Shown: positions 30,599-43,331, counted from the first letter of the stretch. The stretch is DNA of 64,000 nt from Paralithodes platypus (GCA_032716605.1 CM064538.1:20827238-20891237); one strand, 5' to 3'. The notes: a model not told the origin generated them from the sequence alone. A program made the numbers and translations.

Positions 30599-32026
30599 AG
30601 AGTTTATAAGCTGTTGAGAATCTTTGTGTGGCGGAAGAGATGGAGTTTATAAGCTGTTGAGAATCTTTGTGTGGCGGAAGAGATGGAGTTTATAAGCTAT
30701 TGAGAATCTTTGTGTGGCGGAAGAGATGGAGTTTATAAGCTGTTGAGAATCTTTGTGTGGCGGAAGAGATGAAGTTTATAAGCTATTGAGAATCTTTGTG
30801 TGGCGGAAGAGATGGAGTTTATAAGCTATTGAGAATCTTTGTGTGGCGGAAGAGATGGAGTTTATAAGCTATTGAGAATCTTTGTGTGGTGGAAGAGATG
30901 GAGTTTATAAGCTATTGAGAATCTTTGTGTGGCGGAAGAGATGGAGTTTATAAGCTATTGAGAATCTTTGTGTGGCGGAAGAGATGGAGTTTATAAGCTA
31001 TTGAGAATCTTTGTGTGGCGGAAGAGATGGAGTTTATAAGCTATTGAGAATCTTTGTGTGGCGGAAGAGATGGAGTTTATAAGCTATTGAGAATCTTTGT
31101 GTGGCGGAAGAGATGGAGTTTATAAGCTATTGAGAATCTTTGTGTGGCGGAAGAGATGGAGTTTATAAGCTATTGAGAATCTTTGTGTGGCGGAAGAGAT
31201 GGAGTTTATAAGCTATTGAGAATCTTTGTGTGGCGGAAGAGATGTAGTTTATAAGCTATTGAGAATCTTTGTGTGGCGGAAGAGATGGAGTTTATAAGCT
31301 ATTGAGAATCTTTGTGTGGCGGAAGAGATGGAGTTTATAAGCTATTGAGAATCTTTGTGTGGCGGAAGAGATGGAGTTTATAAGCTATTGAGAATCTTTG
31401 TGTGGCGGAAGAGATGGAGTTTATAAGCTATTGAGAATCTTTGTGTGGCGGAAGAGATGGAGTTTATAAGCTATTGAGAATCTTTGTGTGGCGGAAGAGA
31501 TGGAGTTTATAAGCTATTGAGAATCTTTTGTGGCGGAAGAGATGGAGTTTATAAGCTATTGAGAATCTTTGTGTGGCGGAAGAGATGGAGTTTATAAGCT
31601 ATTGAGAATCTTTGTGTGGCGGAAGAGATGGAGTTTATAAGCTATTGAGAATCTTTGTGTGGCGGAAGAGATGGAGTTTATAAGCTATTGAGAATCTTTG
31701 TGTGGCGGAAGATATGGAGTTTATAAGCTATTGAGAATCTTTGTGTGGCGAAAGAGATGGAGTTTATAAGCTATTGAGAATCTTTGTGTGGCGGAAGAGA
31801 TGGAGTTTATAAGCTATTGAGAATCTTTGTGTGGCGGAAGAGATGGAGTTTATAAGCTATTGAGAATCTTTGTGTGGTGGAAGAGATGGAGTTTATAAGC
31901 TATTGAGAATCTTTGTGTGGCGGAAGAGATGGAGTTTATAAGCTATTGAGAATCTTTGTGTGGCGGAAGAGATGGAGTTTATAAGCTATTGAGAATCTTT
32001 GTGTGGCGGAAGAGATGGAGTTTATA
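30599..32026 (+). repeat. 43-bp satellite, about 33 copies
   Basis: Unit contains GAGAATCTTTGTGTGGCGGA and GAGATGGAGTTTATAAGC. Spacing is exactly 43 where checked (30601, 30644, 30687). The first copies carry CTGTTGAG, nearly all later ones CTATTGAG. Very few other differences, indicating recent expansion. No spacers, so not CRISPR-like. Confidence 0.95.
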
Positions 32027-32032
32027 AAGAAG

Positions 32033-32033
32033 A

Positions 32034-32076
<43 letters not shown>

Positions 32077-32206
32077 AACACAAACACATGGACACATAAG
32101 CACACACACACACACACATATGCACACACACACGCACATGGGAACACACACACACATGGGAACACACACACATGGGAATACACACACACACACACAAACA
32201 CATGGG

Positions 32207-32251
<45 letters not shown>

Positions 32252-32356
32252 GCATGGGAACACACACACACATGGGAACACACACACACATGGGAACACA
32301 CACATTTCTTCCTTAGACTTCATTTCCAAAGTTACTAATCCTTATCGCCTACACCT

Positions 32357-32398
<42 letters not shown>
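32033..32398. repeat. (CT)n, (CA)n and CACATGGGAA minisatellite
   Basis: CT then CA tracts, with ACACACATGGGAACAC recurring about seven times between 32130 and 32300, then CT at 32361-32398. Reading frames over it are artefacts. Confidence 0.9.
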
Positions 32399-32401
<3 letters not shown>

Positions 32402-33230
32402 TTGAACTAAATAATACTATCTCAAAGGTCGCTGATGACACAAAGATAGGAAAATCAGTATTAACCGAAGAAGACAGAAATAACTGCAATCTGATTTAGT
32501 AGAGTGGTCGGGAAAATGGCAGATGCCATTCAATGTTGACAAATGCCAGGTCTTGCAAATAGGTAATAAAAACAAAAAATATGAATACAAGATGAAAGTT
32601 CAGCCAATCAAAACAAGTGCATTAGTTAAAGACCTGAGGGTTCTTATATCTGAAAACCTAAATGCCTCAGATCAATGTGCAGCAGCTGCGAACAAGGCCA
32701 ATCGAGCATTGGGATATACTAGGAGAAATTTTACTTATAAAAATGAAAACATTATAGTATCTTTATTTAAAAGCATAGTGAGGCTCCATCTTGAATATGG
32801 CGTGCAATTTTGGTCTCCTTATCTGAGCAAGGACATTGAGAAACTCGAGTCGGTACAGCGTAGAGCGACACAGTTGATTCCGTCACTAAGAAATAAATCT
32901 TATCATGAAAGACTAAAAAAAAAAAAAAAAATCAGTTTTCACTTAAGAAAAGAAGATTGCGAGGTCAATTAATCGAGTGTTTCAAGATACTAAAGGAATT
33001 TGACAACAATGATGTAGATTCATTTTTCAAAATAGATAATAGTTCATTAACTCGGGGAAATGGAATGAAATTAAAAACCAGGAGGGCGAATCTCGATGTC
33101 ACAAAGCACCTCTTCACCTACAGTGTGGTCATTGAGTGGAACAAACTGCCAGAGAAAGTGGTACCAATGTAAGACAATTAACACATTCAAGAGAAGTCTA
33201 GACATCCATTTTGAGGTTAATCATCAGTAG
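32399..33230 (+). pseudogene. CR1-like LINE, RT C-terminal end
   Basis: A 5'-truncated plus-strand LINE. The catalytic box reads VADD at 32428-32439 (usually F/YADD). Then come WQMPFNVDKCQVLQIGN, EYKMKVQPIKTSALVKDL, LEYGVQFWSPYLSKDIEKLE, VQRRATQLIPSL and, in another frame, EWNKLPEKVV. In a third frame FKRSLDIHFEVNHQ ends at TAG 33228-33230. An A17 homopolymer near 32917 and other indels break the frame. Related to, but diverged from, the copy at 22-26 kb. Its last codons lie inside the first unit of the downstream satellite. Confidence 0.85.
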
Positions 33231-36200
33231 TATATAATAGGTTAAACATCAGTAGTATATAATAGGTTAAGCATCAGTAGTATATAATAGGTTAAGCATC
33301 AGTAGTATATAATAGGTTAAGCATTCAGTAGTAGTAATAAACATCAGTAGTATATAACAGTAATCAGTATAAATAGGTTAAGCATCAGTAGTATATTGTA
33401 TAATATAAGGGTTAAGCATCAGTAGTATATTAGGTTAAAACATCAGTAGTATATAATAGGTTAAGCATCAGTAGTATATAATAGGTTAAGCATCAGTAGT
33501 ATATAATAGGTTAAGCATCAGTAGTATATAATAGGTTAAACATCAGTAGTATATAATAGGTTAAGCATCAGTAGTATATAATAGGTTAAGCATCAGTAGT
33601 ATATAATAGGTTAAGCATCAGTAGTATAATAGGTTAAGCATCAGTAGTATATAATAGGTTAAGCATCAGTAGTATATAATAGGTTAAGCATCAGTATATA
33701 ATATGTTAAGCATCAGTAGTATATATGAGGTTAAGCATCAGTAGTATATAATAGGTTAAGCATCAGTAGTATATAATAGGTTAAGCATCAGTAGTATATA
33801 ATAGGTTAAGCATCAGTAGTATATAATAGGTTAAGCATCAGTAGTATATAATAGGTTAAACATCAGTAGTATATAATAGGTTAAGCATCAGTAGTATATA
33901 ATAGGTTAAGCATCAGTAGTATATAATAGGTTAAGCATCAGTAGTATATAATAGGTTAAGCATCAGTAGTATATAATAGGTTAAGCATCAGTAGTATATA
34001 ATAGGTTAAGCATCAGTAGTATATAATAGGTTAAGCATCAGTAGTATATAATAGGTTAAACATCAGTAGTATATAATAGGTTAAGCATCAGTAGTATATA
34101 ATAGGTTAAGCATCAGTAGTATATAATAGGTTAAGCATCAGTAGTATATAATAGGTTAAGCATCAGTAGTATATAATAGGTTAAGCATCAGTAGTATATA
34201 ATAGGTTAAGCATCAGTAGTATATAATAGGTTAAACATCAGTAGTATATAATAGGTTAAGCATCAGTAGTATATAATAGGTTAAGCATCAGTAGTATATA
34301 ATAGGTTAAGCATCAGTAGTATATAATAGGTTAAGCATCAGTAGTATATAATAGGTTAAGCATCAGTAGTATATAATAGGTTAAACATCAGTAGTATATA
34401 ATAGGTTAAGCATCAGTAGTTATAATAGGTTAAACATCAGTAGTATATAATAGGTTAAGCATCAGTAGTATATAATAGGTTAAGCATCAGTAGTATATAA
34501 TAGGTTAAGCATCAGTAGTATATAATAGGTTAAGCATCAGTAGTATATAATAGGTTAAGCATCAGTAGTATATAATAGGTTAAACATCAGTAGTATATAA
34601 TAGGTTAAACATCAGTAGTATATAATAGGTTAAGCATCAGTAGTATATAATAGGTTAAGCATCAGTAGTATATAATAGGTTAAGCATCAGTAGTATATAA
34701 TAGGTTAAGCATCAGTAGTATATAATAGGTTAAGCATCAGTAGTATAATAAGTTAAACATCAGTAGTATATAATAGGCTAAACATCAGTAGTATATAATA
34801 GGATAAGCATCAGTAGTATATAATAGGTTATGCATCAGTAGTATATAATAGGTTAAGCATCAGTAGTATATAATAGGTTAAGCATCAGTAGTATATAATA
34901 GGTTAAACATCAGTAGTATATAATAGGTTAAGCATCAGTAGTATATAATAGGTTAAGCATCAGTAGTATATAATAGGTTAAGCATCAGTAGTATATAATA
35001 GGTTACACAACAGTAGTATATAATAGGTTAAACATCAGTAGTATATAATAGGTTAAGCATCAGTAGTATATAATAGGTTAAGCATCAGTAGTATATAATA
35101 GGTTACATCAGTAATATAATAGGTTAACATCAGTAGTATATATAATAGGTTAAGCATCATCAGTAGTATATAATAGGTAACATCAGTAGTATATAATAGG
35201 TTAAATCAGTAGTATATAATAGTTAAACATCAGTAGTATATAATAGGTTAACCATCAGTAGTATATAATAGGTTAACCATCAGTAGTATATAATAGGTTA
35301 AACATCAGTAGTATATAATAGGTTACATCAGTAGTATATAATAGGTTAAGTATCAGTAGTATATAATATAGGTTAAGCATCAGTAGTATATAATAGGTTA
35401 AGCATCAGTAGTATATAATAGGTTAAGCATCAGTAGTATATAATAGGTTAAACATCAGTAGTATATAATAGGTTAAGCATCAGTAGTATATAATAGGTTA
35501 AACATCAGTAGTATATAATAGGTTAAGCATCAGTAGTATATAGGTTAAGCATCAGTAGTATATAATAGGTTAAGCATCAGTAGTATATAATAGGTTAAGC
35601 ATCAGTAGTATATAATAGGTTAAACATCAGTAGTATATAATAGGTTAAGCATCAGTAGTATATATTAGGTTACATCACAGTAGTATATAATAGGTTAAGC
35701 ATCAGTAGTATATAATAGGTTAAGCATCAGTAGTATATAATAGGTTAAGCATCAGTAGTATATAATAGGTTAAGCATCAGTAGTATATAATAGGTTAAGC
35801 ATCAGTAGTATGCAATAGTTTAAACATCAGTATTATATCATAGGTTAAGCATCAGTAGTATATAATAGTTTAACCATCAGTAGTATATAATAGGTTAACC
35901 ATCAGTAGTATATAATAGGTTAACCATCAGTAGTATATAATAGGTTAACCATCAGTAGTATATAATAGGTTAAGCATCAGTAGTATATAATAGGTTAAAC
36001 ATCAGTAGTATATAATAGTTACATCAGTAGTATATAATAGGTTACATCAGTAGTATATAATAGGTTAAGCATCAGTAGTATATATAGGTTAAGCATCAGT
36101 AGTATATAAACATCAGTAGTATAATAGGTGACATCAGTAGTATATAATAGGTTAAGCATCAGTAGTATATAATAGGTTAAACATCAGTAGTATATAATAG

Positions 36201-39200
36201 GTTAAACATCAGTAGTATATAATAGGTTATGCATCAGTAGTATATAATAGGTTAAACATCAGTAGTATATAATAGGTTAAACATCAGTAGTATATAATAG
36301 GTTAAACATCAGTAGTATATAATAGGTTAAACATCAGTAGTATATAATAGGTTAAACATCAGTAGTATATAATAGGTTAAACATCAGTAGTATATAAGGT
36401 AAACATCAGTAGTATATAATAGGTTAAGCATCAGTAGTATATAATAGGTTAAACATCAGTAGTATAATAGGTTAAAACATCAGTAGTATATAATAGGTTA
36501 AGCATCAGTAGTATATAATAGGTTAAGCATCAGTAGTATATAATAGGTTAAGCATCAGTAGTATATAATAGGTTAAGCATCAGTAGTATAATAGGTTAAG
36601 CATCAGTAGTATATAATAGGTTAAGCATCAGTAGTATATAATAGGTACATCAGTAGTATATAATAGGTTAACCATCAGTAGTATATAATAGGTTAACCAT
36701 CAGTAGTATATAATAGGTTAACCATCAGTAGTATATAATAGGTTAAACATCAGTAGTGTATAATAGGTTAAGCATCAGTAGTATATAATAGGTTAAACAT
36801 CAGTAGTATATAATAGGTTAAACATCAGTAGTATATAAGGTTAAGCATCAGTAGTATATAATAGGTTAACATCAGTAGTATATATAGGTTAAGCATCAGT
36901 AGTATAATAGGTTAAACATCAGTAGTATATAATAGGTTAAACAGTAGTATATAATAGGTTTAGTATATAATAGGTAACTCAGTAGAATATAATAGGGTAA
37001 GGATCAGTACTATGTAATAGGGTAAGCATCATTAGTGTATAATAGGTTAGCATCAGTAGTGATATAGGTTAAGCATCAGTATATAATAGGTTAAGCATCA
37101 GTAGTATATAATAGGTTAAGCATCAGTAGTATATAGGTTAAGCATCAGTAGTATATAATAGGTTAAGCATCAGTAGTATATATAGGTTAAGCATCAGTAG
37201 TATATAATAGGTTAAGCATCAGTAGTATATAATAGGTTAAGCATCAGTAGTATATAATAGGTTAAGCATCAGTAGTATATAATAGGTTAAGCATCAGTAG
37301 TATATAGGTTAAGCATCAGTTAGTATATAATAGGTTAGCATCAGTAGTATATAATAGGTTAAACATCAGTAGTATATAATAGGTTAAACATCAGTAGTAT
37401 ATAATAGGTTAAGCATCAGTAGTATATAATAGGTTAAACATCAGTAGTATATAATAGGTTAAGCATCAGTAGTATATAATAGGTTAAACATCAGTAGTAT
37501 ATAGTAGGTTAAGCATCAGTAGGATATAATAGGTTAAGCATAAGAAGTATATAATAGGTTAAGCATCAGTAGTAAATAACAGGTTAAGCATAGTATATTA
37601 GGTTAAGCATCAGTAGTATATAATAGGTTAAGCATCAGTAGTATATAATAGGTTAAGCATCAGTAGTATATAATAGGTTAAGCATCAGTAGTATATAATA
37701 GGTTAAGCATCAGTAGTATATAATAGGTTAAGCATCAGTAGTATATAATAGGTTAAGCATCAGTAGTATATAATAGGTTAAGCATCAGTAGTATATAATA
37801 TATAATAGGTTAAGCATCAGTAGTATATAATAGGTTAAGCATCAGTAGTATATAATAGGTTAAACATCAGTAGTATATAATAGGTTAAGCATCAGTAGTA
37901 TATAATAGGTTAAGCATCAGTAGTATATAATAGGTTAAGCATCAGTAGTATATAATAGGTTAAGCATCAGTAGTATATAATAGGTTAAGCATCAGTAGTA
38001 TATAATAGGTTAAGCATCAGTAGTATATAATAGGTTAAACATCAGTAGTATATAATAGGTTAAGCATCAGTAGTATATAATAGGTTAACCATCAGTAGTA
38101 TATAATAGGTTAAGCATCAGTAGTATATAATAGGTTAAGCATCAGTAGTATATAATAGGTTAAGCATCAGTAGTATATAATAGGTTAAGCATCAGTAGTA
38201 TATAATAGGTTAAACATCAGTAGTATATAATAGGTTAAACATCAGTAGTATATAATAGGTTAAACATCAGTAGTATATAATAGGTTAAGCATCAGTAGTA
38301 TATAATAGGTTAAGCATCAGTAGTATATAATAGGTTAAGCATCAGTAGTATATAATAGGTTAAGCATCAGTAGTATATAATAGGTTAAACATCAGTAGTA
38401 TATAATAGGTTAAGCATCAGTAGTATATAATAGGTTAAGCATCAGTAGTATATAATAGGTTAAGCATCAGTAGTATAATAGGTTAAGCATCAGTAGTATA
38501 TAATAGGTTAAGCATCAGTAGTATATAATAGGTTAAACATCAGTAGTATATAATAGGTTAAACATCAGTAGTATATAATAGGTTAAGCATCAGTAGTATA
38601 TAATAGGTTAAGCATCAGTAGTATATAATAGGTTAAGCATCAGTAGTATATAATAGGTTAAGCATCAGTAGTATATAATAGGTTAAACATCAGTAGTATA
38701 TAATAGGTTAAACATCAGTAGTATATAATAGGTTAAGCATCAGTAGTATATAATAGGTTAAGCATCAGTAGTATATAATAGGTTAAGCATCAGTAGTATA
38801 TAATAGGTTAAGCATCAGTAGTATATAATAGGTTAAGCATCAGTAGTATATAATAGGTTAAGCATCAGTAGTATATAATAGGTTAAGCATCAGTAGTATA
38901 TAATAGGTTAAGCATCAGTAGTATATAATAGGTTAAACATCAGTAGTATATAATAGGTTAAGCATCAGTAGTATATAATAGGTTAAGCATCAGTAGTATA
39001 TAATAGGTTAAGCATCAGTAGTATATATCAGGTTAAGCATCAGTAGTATATAATAGGTTAAGCATCAGTAGTATAATAGGTTAAGCATCAGTAGTATAAT
39101 AGGTTAAACATCAGTAGTATATAATAGGTTAAGCATCAGTAGTATATAATAGGTTAAGCATCAGTAGTATATAATAGGTTAAGCATCAGTAGTATATAAT

Positions 39201-39275
39201 AGGTTAAACATCAGTAGTATATAATAGGTTAAGCATCAGTAGTATATAATAGGTTAAGCATCAGTAGTATATAAT
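33216..39275 (+). repeat. 25-bp satellite array, ~6 kb, about 240 copies
   Basis: Unit is 25 bp and contains CATCAGTAGTATATAATAGG followed by TTAAG. Variants GTTAAGCAT, GTTAAACAT and GTTAACCAT alternate. The first unit (33216-33240) is the LINE stop-codon region. Copies are near-identical at 33.4-35.0 kb and 37.6-39.3 kb, and rich in short indels at about 35.1-37.6 kb. The array ends at ATATTACTCAACTTCC. Confidence 0.97.
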
Positions 39276-39704
39276 ATTACTCAACTTCCTTCTTTACTAA
39301 ACATTTCCCAGTAGAAGTTTTTCTCATTCTGCTGGGGGACTTCTTTCCCCAGCTTTATTTCATGATGACCAACGGTCGGAGGGGGAGGTGGGTGGGGAGA
39401 GAGCCTTCTGCTTTGCTATCCTTGCCTTCCACTTTGTAGCGAATTCTAGTGTATCATTAAGTCCGGACTACCTAGTAGGGACTGCAAAGGCTGTGTAGTC
39501 GTTGTATCTATGTAACTCTATGTAACGCACACTCTCTCACTCTCTCTCTCTCTTCTGGTTACCATTCAAGGATTGTAAGAAATATGTAAATCGATGTAAA
39601 TGCCTTCCACCTTTCTTGCACGTACGCAGAGAGAGAGAGAGAGAGAGAGAGAGAACGCACCCTCCCCCTCACACCCAATCTCTCTAACACACACTTCACC
39701 CCCT

Positions 39705-39743
<39 letters not shown>

Positions 39744-39770
39744 ACTTAATTTCCTTACATCTCCTTTAGT
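39276..39770. other. unassigned flank with family E copy and microsatellites
   Basis: 39440-39530 is a family E copy (GTCCGGACTACCTAGTAGGG then CTATGTAACTCTATGTAACG). GA run at 39631-39653, CA run at 39709-39736. The rest is unassigned. Confidence 0.55.
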
Positions 39771-39844
39771 TATAACCCCTTCTGTACCGGCGACGTCTTT
39801 AATGTTTTAGTCTAGGTATATTTAGACGATTTTGTGATGCTTAA
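39771..39844 (+). repeat. family C left arm ending at a family A TTAA
   Basis: TATAACCCCTTCTGTACCGG, then ATTTAGACGATTTTGTGATG, cut where TTAA at 39841-39844 starts the family A copy. Confidence 0.7.
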
Positions 39845-40062
39845 GGGGAGATGGGTTGGGTTTCTAGTCCCCTTTCTCCCTCGTGTTAAGCCCCATTTGT
39901 TTTGAGATTATAAGATGTTCGTTCCGTCAGTTTGGCGATATTAACACCTCTTACCCCATTTCGTTGTCAGTTTTAAGACCTTTCGTGCCAATTAGATGTT
40001 GATTTTTTTCCTGGCGAGTGATAGCGAGTGTGATATGTTAGGAGGAACCGGCTTTTTTATGG
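39841..40062 (-). mobile_element. family A element, truncated at the hairpin
   Basis: TTAAGGGGAGATGGGTTGGG start, TTTCGTGCC, GAGTGATAGCGAG and AACCGGC, then an abrupt switch to an AT microsatellite. Confidence 0.75.
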
Positions 40063-40065
40063 CCC

Positions 40066-40198
40066 TATATATATATATATATATATATACTGTATAAATG
40101 TGTGTATGTGTGTGTGTGTGTGTATCTGTATTCGTGTATGTGTGTGTGTATGTATGTATGTGTGTGTGTGTATGTGGTTGTGTGTGTGTGTGTATTTT
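40066..40198. repeat. (AT)n and (GT)n microsatellites
   Basis: AT at 40066-40090, GT with TATG breaks at 40098-40197. Confidence 0.9.
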
Positions 40199-40251
40199 CA
40201 TGCCGCACCCAATCCCGTTAGTAAGAGTTCCCAGACCCTCCATCTGGGATG

Positions 40252-40356
40252 TAATTGGCCAAGTGCGAGTATCAGGTTACAAAGAAGTTGAAGCCGTAAA
40301 CATCAATCTTCAGCAAAAATATAACAATAATGTGTTTTATATATACAGTATATACC

Positions 40357-40393
<37 letters not shown>

Positions 40394-40395
40394 TG

Positions 40396-40430
<35 letters not shown>

Positions 40431-40455
40431 TGTATGTATATATACAGTATACCAG
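40252..40455 (+). repeat. family D left arm followed by (AT)n
   Basis: CCAAGTGCGAGTATCAGGTT, AAGTTGAAGCCGTAAACATC matches the family D left arm. AT repeats with TACTGTATG interruptions replace the right half (40340-40450). Confidence 0.6.
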
Positions 40456-40684
40456 CAATAGATTGGTTATTTGGAAAGCGTAACTTGATAATAAAGAGAA
40501 GAACCAAGGCAGGAATGAATAATAACACCATCTTGTACGACGTTTCAAGAATCGCTGTTGTCATCTTCAGGTCTATAATTAAGATACAGCCAAAATTACA
40601 TAATGAAGAGCAACATTGTGACTAAAATATAATGGCTAGTTTAATTATACATAAGAGTAATTAAAGGAATGAACATGGGAGAAC
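40456..40684 (-). other. unassigned, possible retroelement scrap
   Basis: On the minus strand it includes GAAGATGACAACAGCGATTC, then TTGAAACGTCGTACAAG. Such GAAGATGAC/GAAACGT motifs occur near the ends of some Penelope-like elements; that is a recollection, not a demonstrated match. Confidence 0.25.
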
Positions 40685-41400
40685 TTAAATATCAAAGATG
40701 GAGTAAACATGGTCCCCAGTCAGTCGATGCCCCTCCTCCCATCCAGCACCGACTTCACTCTTATATTTCTTAACTCCATCCTTCCACCTCTCATTCGGTC
40801 TACCTCTACCTCTCTGTCCTTCAACCTCACTCTCGTACGCTATCTTAGTATTTATCTCGCTTCCCATACGTTCCACATGGCTGAACCATCTCAAGGTGTT
40901 CCTTTTCACACTTTCCAGCACATCTATGTCCACACCACACCTCTCTTGTACTTCCTCATTCGTCTGTCTATCCCTCCATGTGACTCCGCACGCACTTCTA
41001 AGTAACTCATTTCCATCCCTCTCACTCTTGGTTTGAGTCTCTTCACCAACGTCCATGCTTCGCTCCCACAAGTCAATGTCGGGATTACCACAGTCATGCA
41101 AGGACTTCTTTACTTCCATGCTGACCATCCTGTTTCTTGTTACTGCTTTCGGTGTTCCTACAACCCTCTTCCCCTGTTGCACCCTCTCCCGCACTTCTTC
41201 ATTCATTCTCCCATCTTTACTCAACACACTGCCCAAATACTTAAATGAGCTAACATTCTCCATAACCTGACCGTTCAACCTCACCTCACACTCTGGGGCT
41301 GCACCCCTTTCAAAGACCATAACCTTACTCTTCCCCGGATTTACCTTCAAATTACGTTTTTCACTCACTGTTCCAACAAATTTACCAGCCCCTGCATCTC
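40685..41400 (-). pseudogene. RTE-like LINE C-terminal fragment
   Basis: Minus strand. Encodes KRNLKVNPGKSKVMVFERG, SSFKYLGSVLSKDGRM, NEEVRERVQQGKRVVG, then LRSACGVTWRDRQTNEEV, LESVKRNTLRWFSHVERM and EGQRGRGRPNERWKDGV, closely matching the plus-strand copy at 62290-62920. A stretch of about 27 codons between KKSLHD and LRSACG is in a shifted frame and then returns, so two compensating indels are present. AT microsatellite at 41400 cuts off the catalytic RT part. Non-functional. Confidence 0.85.
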
Positions 41401-41442
41401 ATATATATATATATACTATATATATATATATACATATATATA

Positions 41443-41492
<50 letters not shown>
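41400..41492. repeat. (AT)n microsatellite
   Basis: Nearly pure AT with a few C and G breaks. Confidence 0.95.
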
Positions 41493-41494
<2 letters not shown>

Positions 41495-41639
41495 ATTGTC
41501 ATATGACTGGATTCACTTTTAGAAAATTCTGTATTCTGCACCACTAGGCTCGGGAAAACTCTTAATGGCAGTACTCTGTTTTCACTTTGTTTGACAGCCC
41601 GACAATATGATAGGGAATTATTGAACCGACATGCACACG

Positions 41640-42050
41640 GTTGAAAGTTTGATACGATATTGTTGAAATTGTTACAGAAAAAGGGTATGTTTTTCAATTA
41701 ATTCAAACACTATTGGTCCAAAATACTCAGGGTTGGCATTTCCATACGATATTGTTGAAAGTGTTATCTATCTATCTATCTATATACGATACTGTTGAAA
41801 CTGTTGCAGAAAAAGGTTTGAATTTTAATGTATTTAGTTGTTAAACCACATTGAACCAGAACGCTCAGTTGTGTCACTTTTATTCGATAGTGTTGAAAGT
41901 GTTACAGCAAAAATGGTTATGGTTTTCAATTGATCTTGTTGATAATACAACATTGAACCAGCACGATCACGTTTGGAATTTTGATACGATACTGTTTAAA
42001 ATGTTACAAACAAAAGGTTATGATTTTAAATGTATTTACTTGATAAATAT
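41640..42050 (+). repeat. ~100-bp imperfect tandem repeat, 4-5 units
   Basis: GATACGATAYTGTTGAAAST followed by GTTACAGAAAAAGG and TTGAACCAGMACGMTCA recurs near 41650, 41744, 41784, 41884 and 41981. A TATC tract (41766-41783) sits inside one unit. Confidence 0.7.
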
Positions 42051-42231
42051 ATGAGGATAGGGTAAATAACATAATAATTCTTTACTTGATTAATAATAGG
42101 GATAGGGTAAGACATATAATAAGTCTGACAGTACGTATACAATTAAATATAGTTTATATTAAAATATATTATATGATATTTTATTACATTTATTATCTTA
42201 TATTGATAAGTACGTTGAACCTAGGATAAAG

Positions 42232-42456
42232 GTGACCAATTGCGAGTGTCTGGCTATAAGGAAGTTGGAGCCGTAAACATTGCTATTACACGTAAAAGCA
42301 ATAATAATAAAACGTTCTGATGAATAAAGATTAAGATGAATTGGGTTTTATGTATCTATAAATGTACTACGACCGAATTATAGTTGTTATTTCTGCTTAA
42401 TATCGATGCCTACAGCTCTCACTTCCTTATAGCCCAAAACTCGCAAAAGGTCAATT
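42232..42456. mobile_element. family D hairpin element
   Basis: Arms CTATAAGGAAGTTGGAGCCG and its inverse CTCTCACTTCCTTATAGCC, ends GACCAATTGCGAG and CTCGCAAAAGGTCAATT. About 225 bp, non-coding palindromic MITE; superfamily unclear. Confidence 0.75.
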
Positions 42457-42594
42457 ATTATTATTTTTTTTTGTATTATAGACGAAAAAGTTATTGTGGA
42501 AAATGTTTACAGTACCTCCAGCTGTTACAAAAATAGTGTTGAGGCTAGGTTATTATAGAAACTTTAAAGTTTGTTTGTTCTTACTCTCCCTAAC

Positions 42595-42838
42595 GCACAC
42601 CCACACACACACACACCCACACTCACTCTCTTTCTTTCTCTCTCTCTGTCTCTCTCCGTCTCTCTCTCTCTTTCTATCTATCTCATGCACACCCACAACC
42701 CCCCACTCTCTCTCTCGCTCACCCCTCTATCTCTCACTCTCACTCTCTCTCTCTCTCACCCACACCCACAAACACACACTCAGTCTCTCTTTCTCTCTCA
42801 CCCACCCACACCCACACACACACCCACACCCACACTCA

Positions 42839-42904
<66 letters not shown>

Positions 42905-42905
42905 T
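42595..42905. repeat. (CT)n/(CA)n compound tracts
   Basis: CT runs broken by CACCCACACCC blocks, then a 60-base CT run at 42842-42900. Confidence 0.92.
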
Positions 42906-42964
42906 AACCTTGGGTATATCAAGCGGAGAGGTACTGCTTTAAAACTTTACACTCCCTTACATTT

Positions 42965-43331
42965 TTGTCTCTCTTTCTCTCCTTCTCTCTTTGGCTTGTA
43001 TCCATTCGGCCCCATTCAGTCTACTGTTTTAAGACGTTTACCCCCATCCAGGTGTCAATATTTTCCTGGTGAGCGGTAGCGAGCCAGCATATATATATTT
43101 TTGTTTTGACAGCAAGCTAAATTTGTAAATTTTTCGATATAAAAATTTCTCCGGCGAAGCCGGGTTTCTCCATAAAATGCTGGCTCGCTATCACTCGACA
43201 GGAAGAAATCAACACCTGGATGGGGATAAACGTCTTAAAACAGTTGGCTGAATTGGGCCGAATGGATACAAACCAGAGAAAGAGAGAAAAGGAAAGAACG
43301 AGTAAAACAAAAAGCCGGTGACCCCCTTTAA
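42965..43331 (+). mobile_element. family B hairpin element
   Basis: Left terminus decayed (starts within TCTCTTTCTCTCC). GAGCGGTAGCGAGCC core, CCGGCGAAGCCGG hairpin, right end GCCGGTGACCCCCTTTAA. The 15-base flanks TTACACTCCCTTACAT and ATTACAATCCCTTATAT resemble each other. Confidence 0.8.

Noticed and set aside
30599..32026. Possible CRISPR array
   Set aside because: Units are directly adjacent with no variable spacers, as also in the 25-, 28- and 40-bp arrays; these are eukaryotic satellites.
33216..39275. Telomere-like repeat because of the AATAGGTTAAG string
   Set aside because: Arthropod telomeres are usually TTAGG pentamers; here the unit is a fixed 25-mer without TTAGG arrays.
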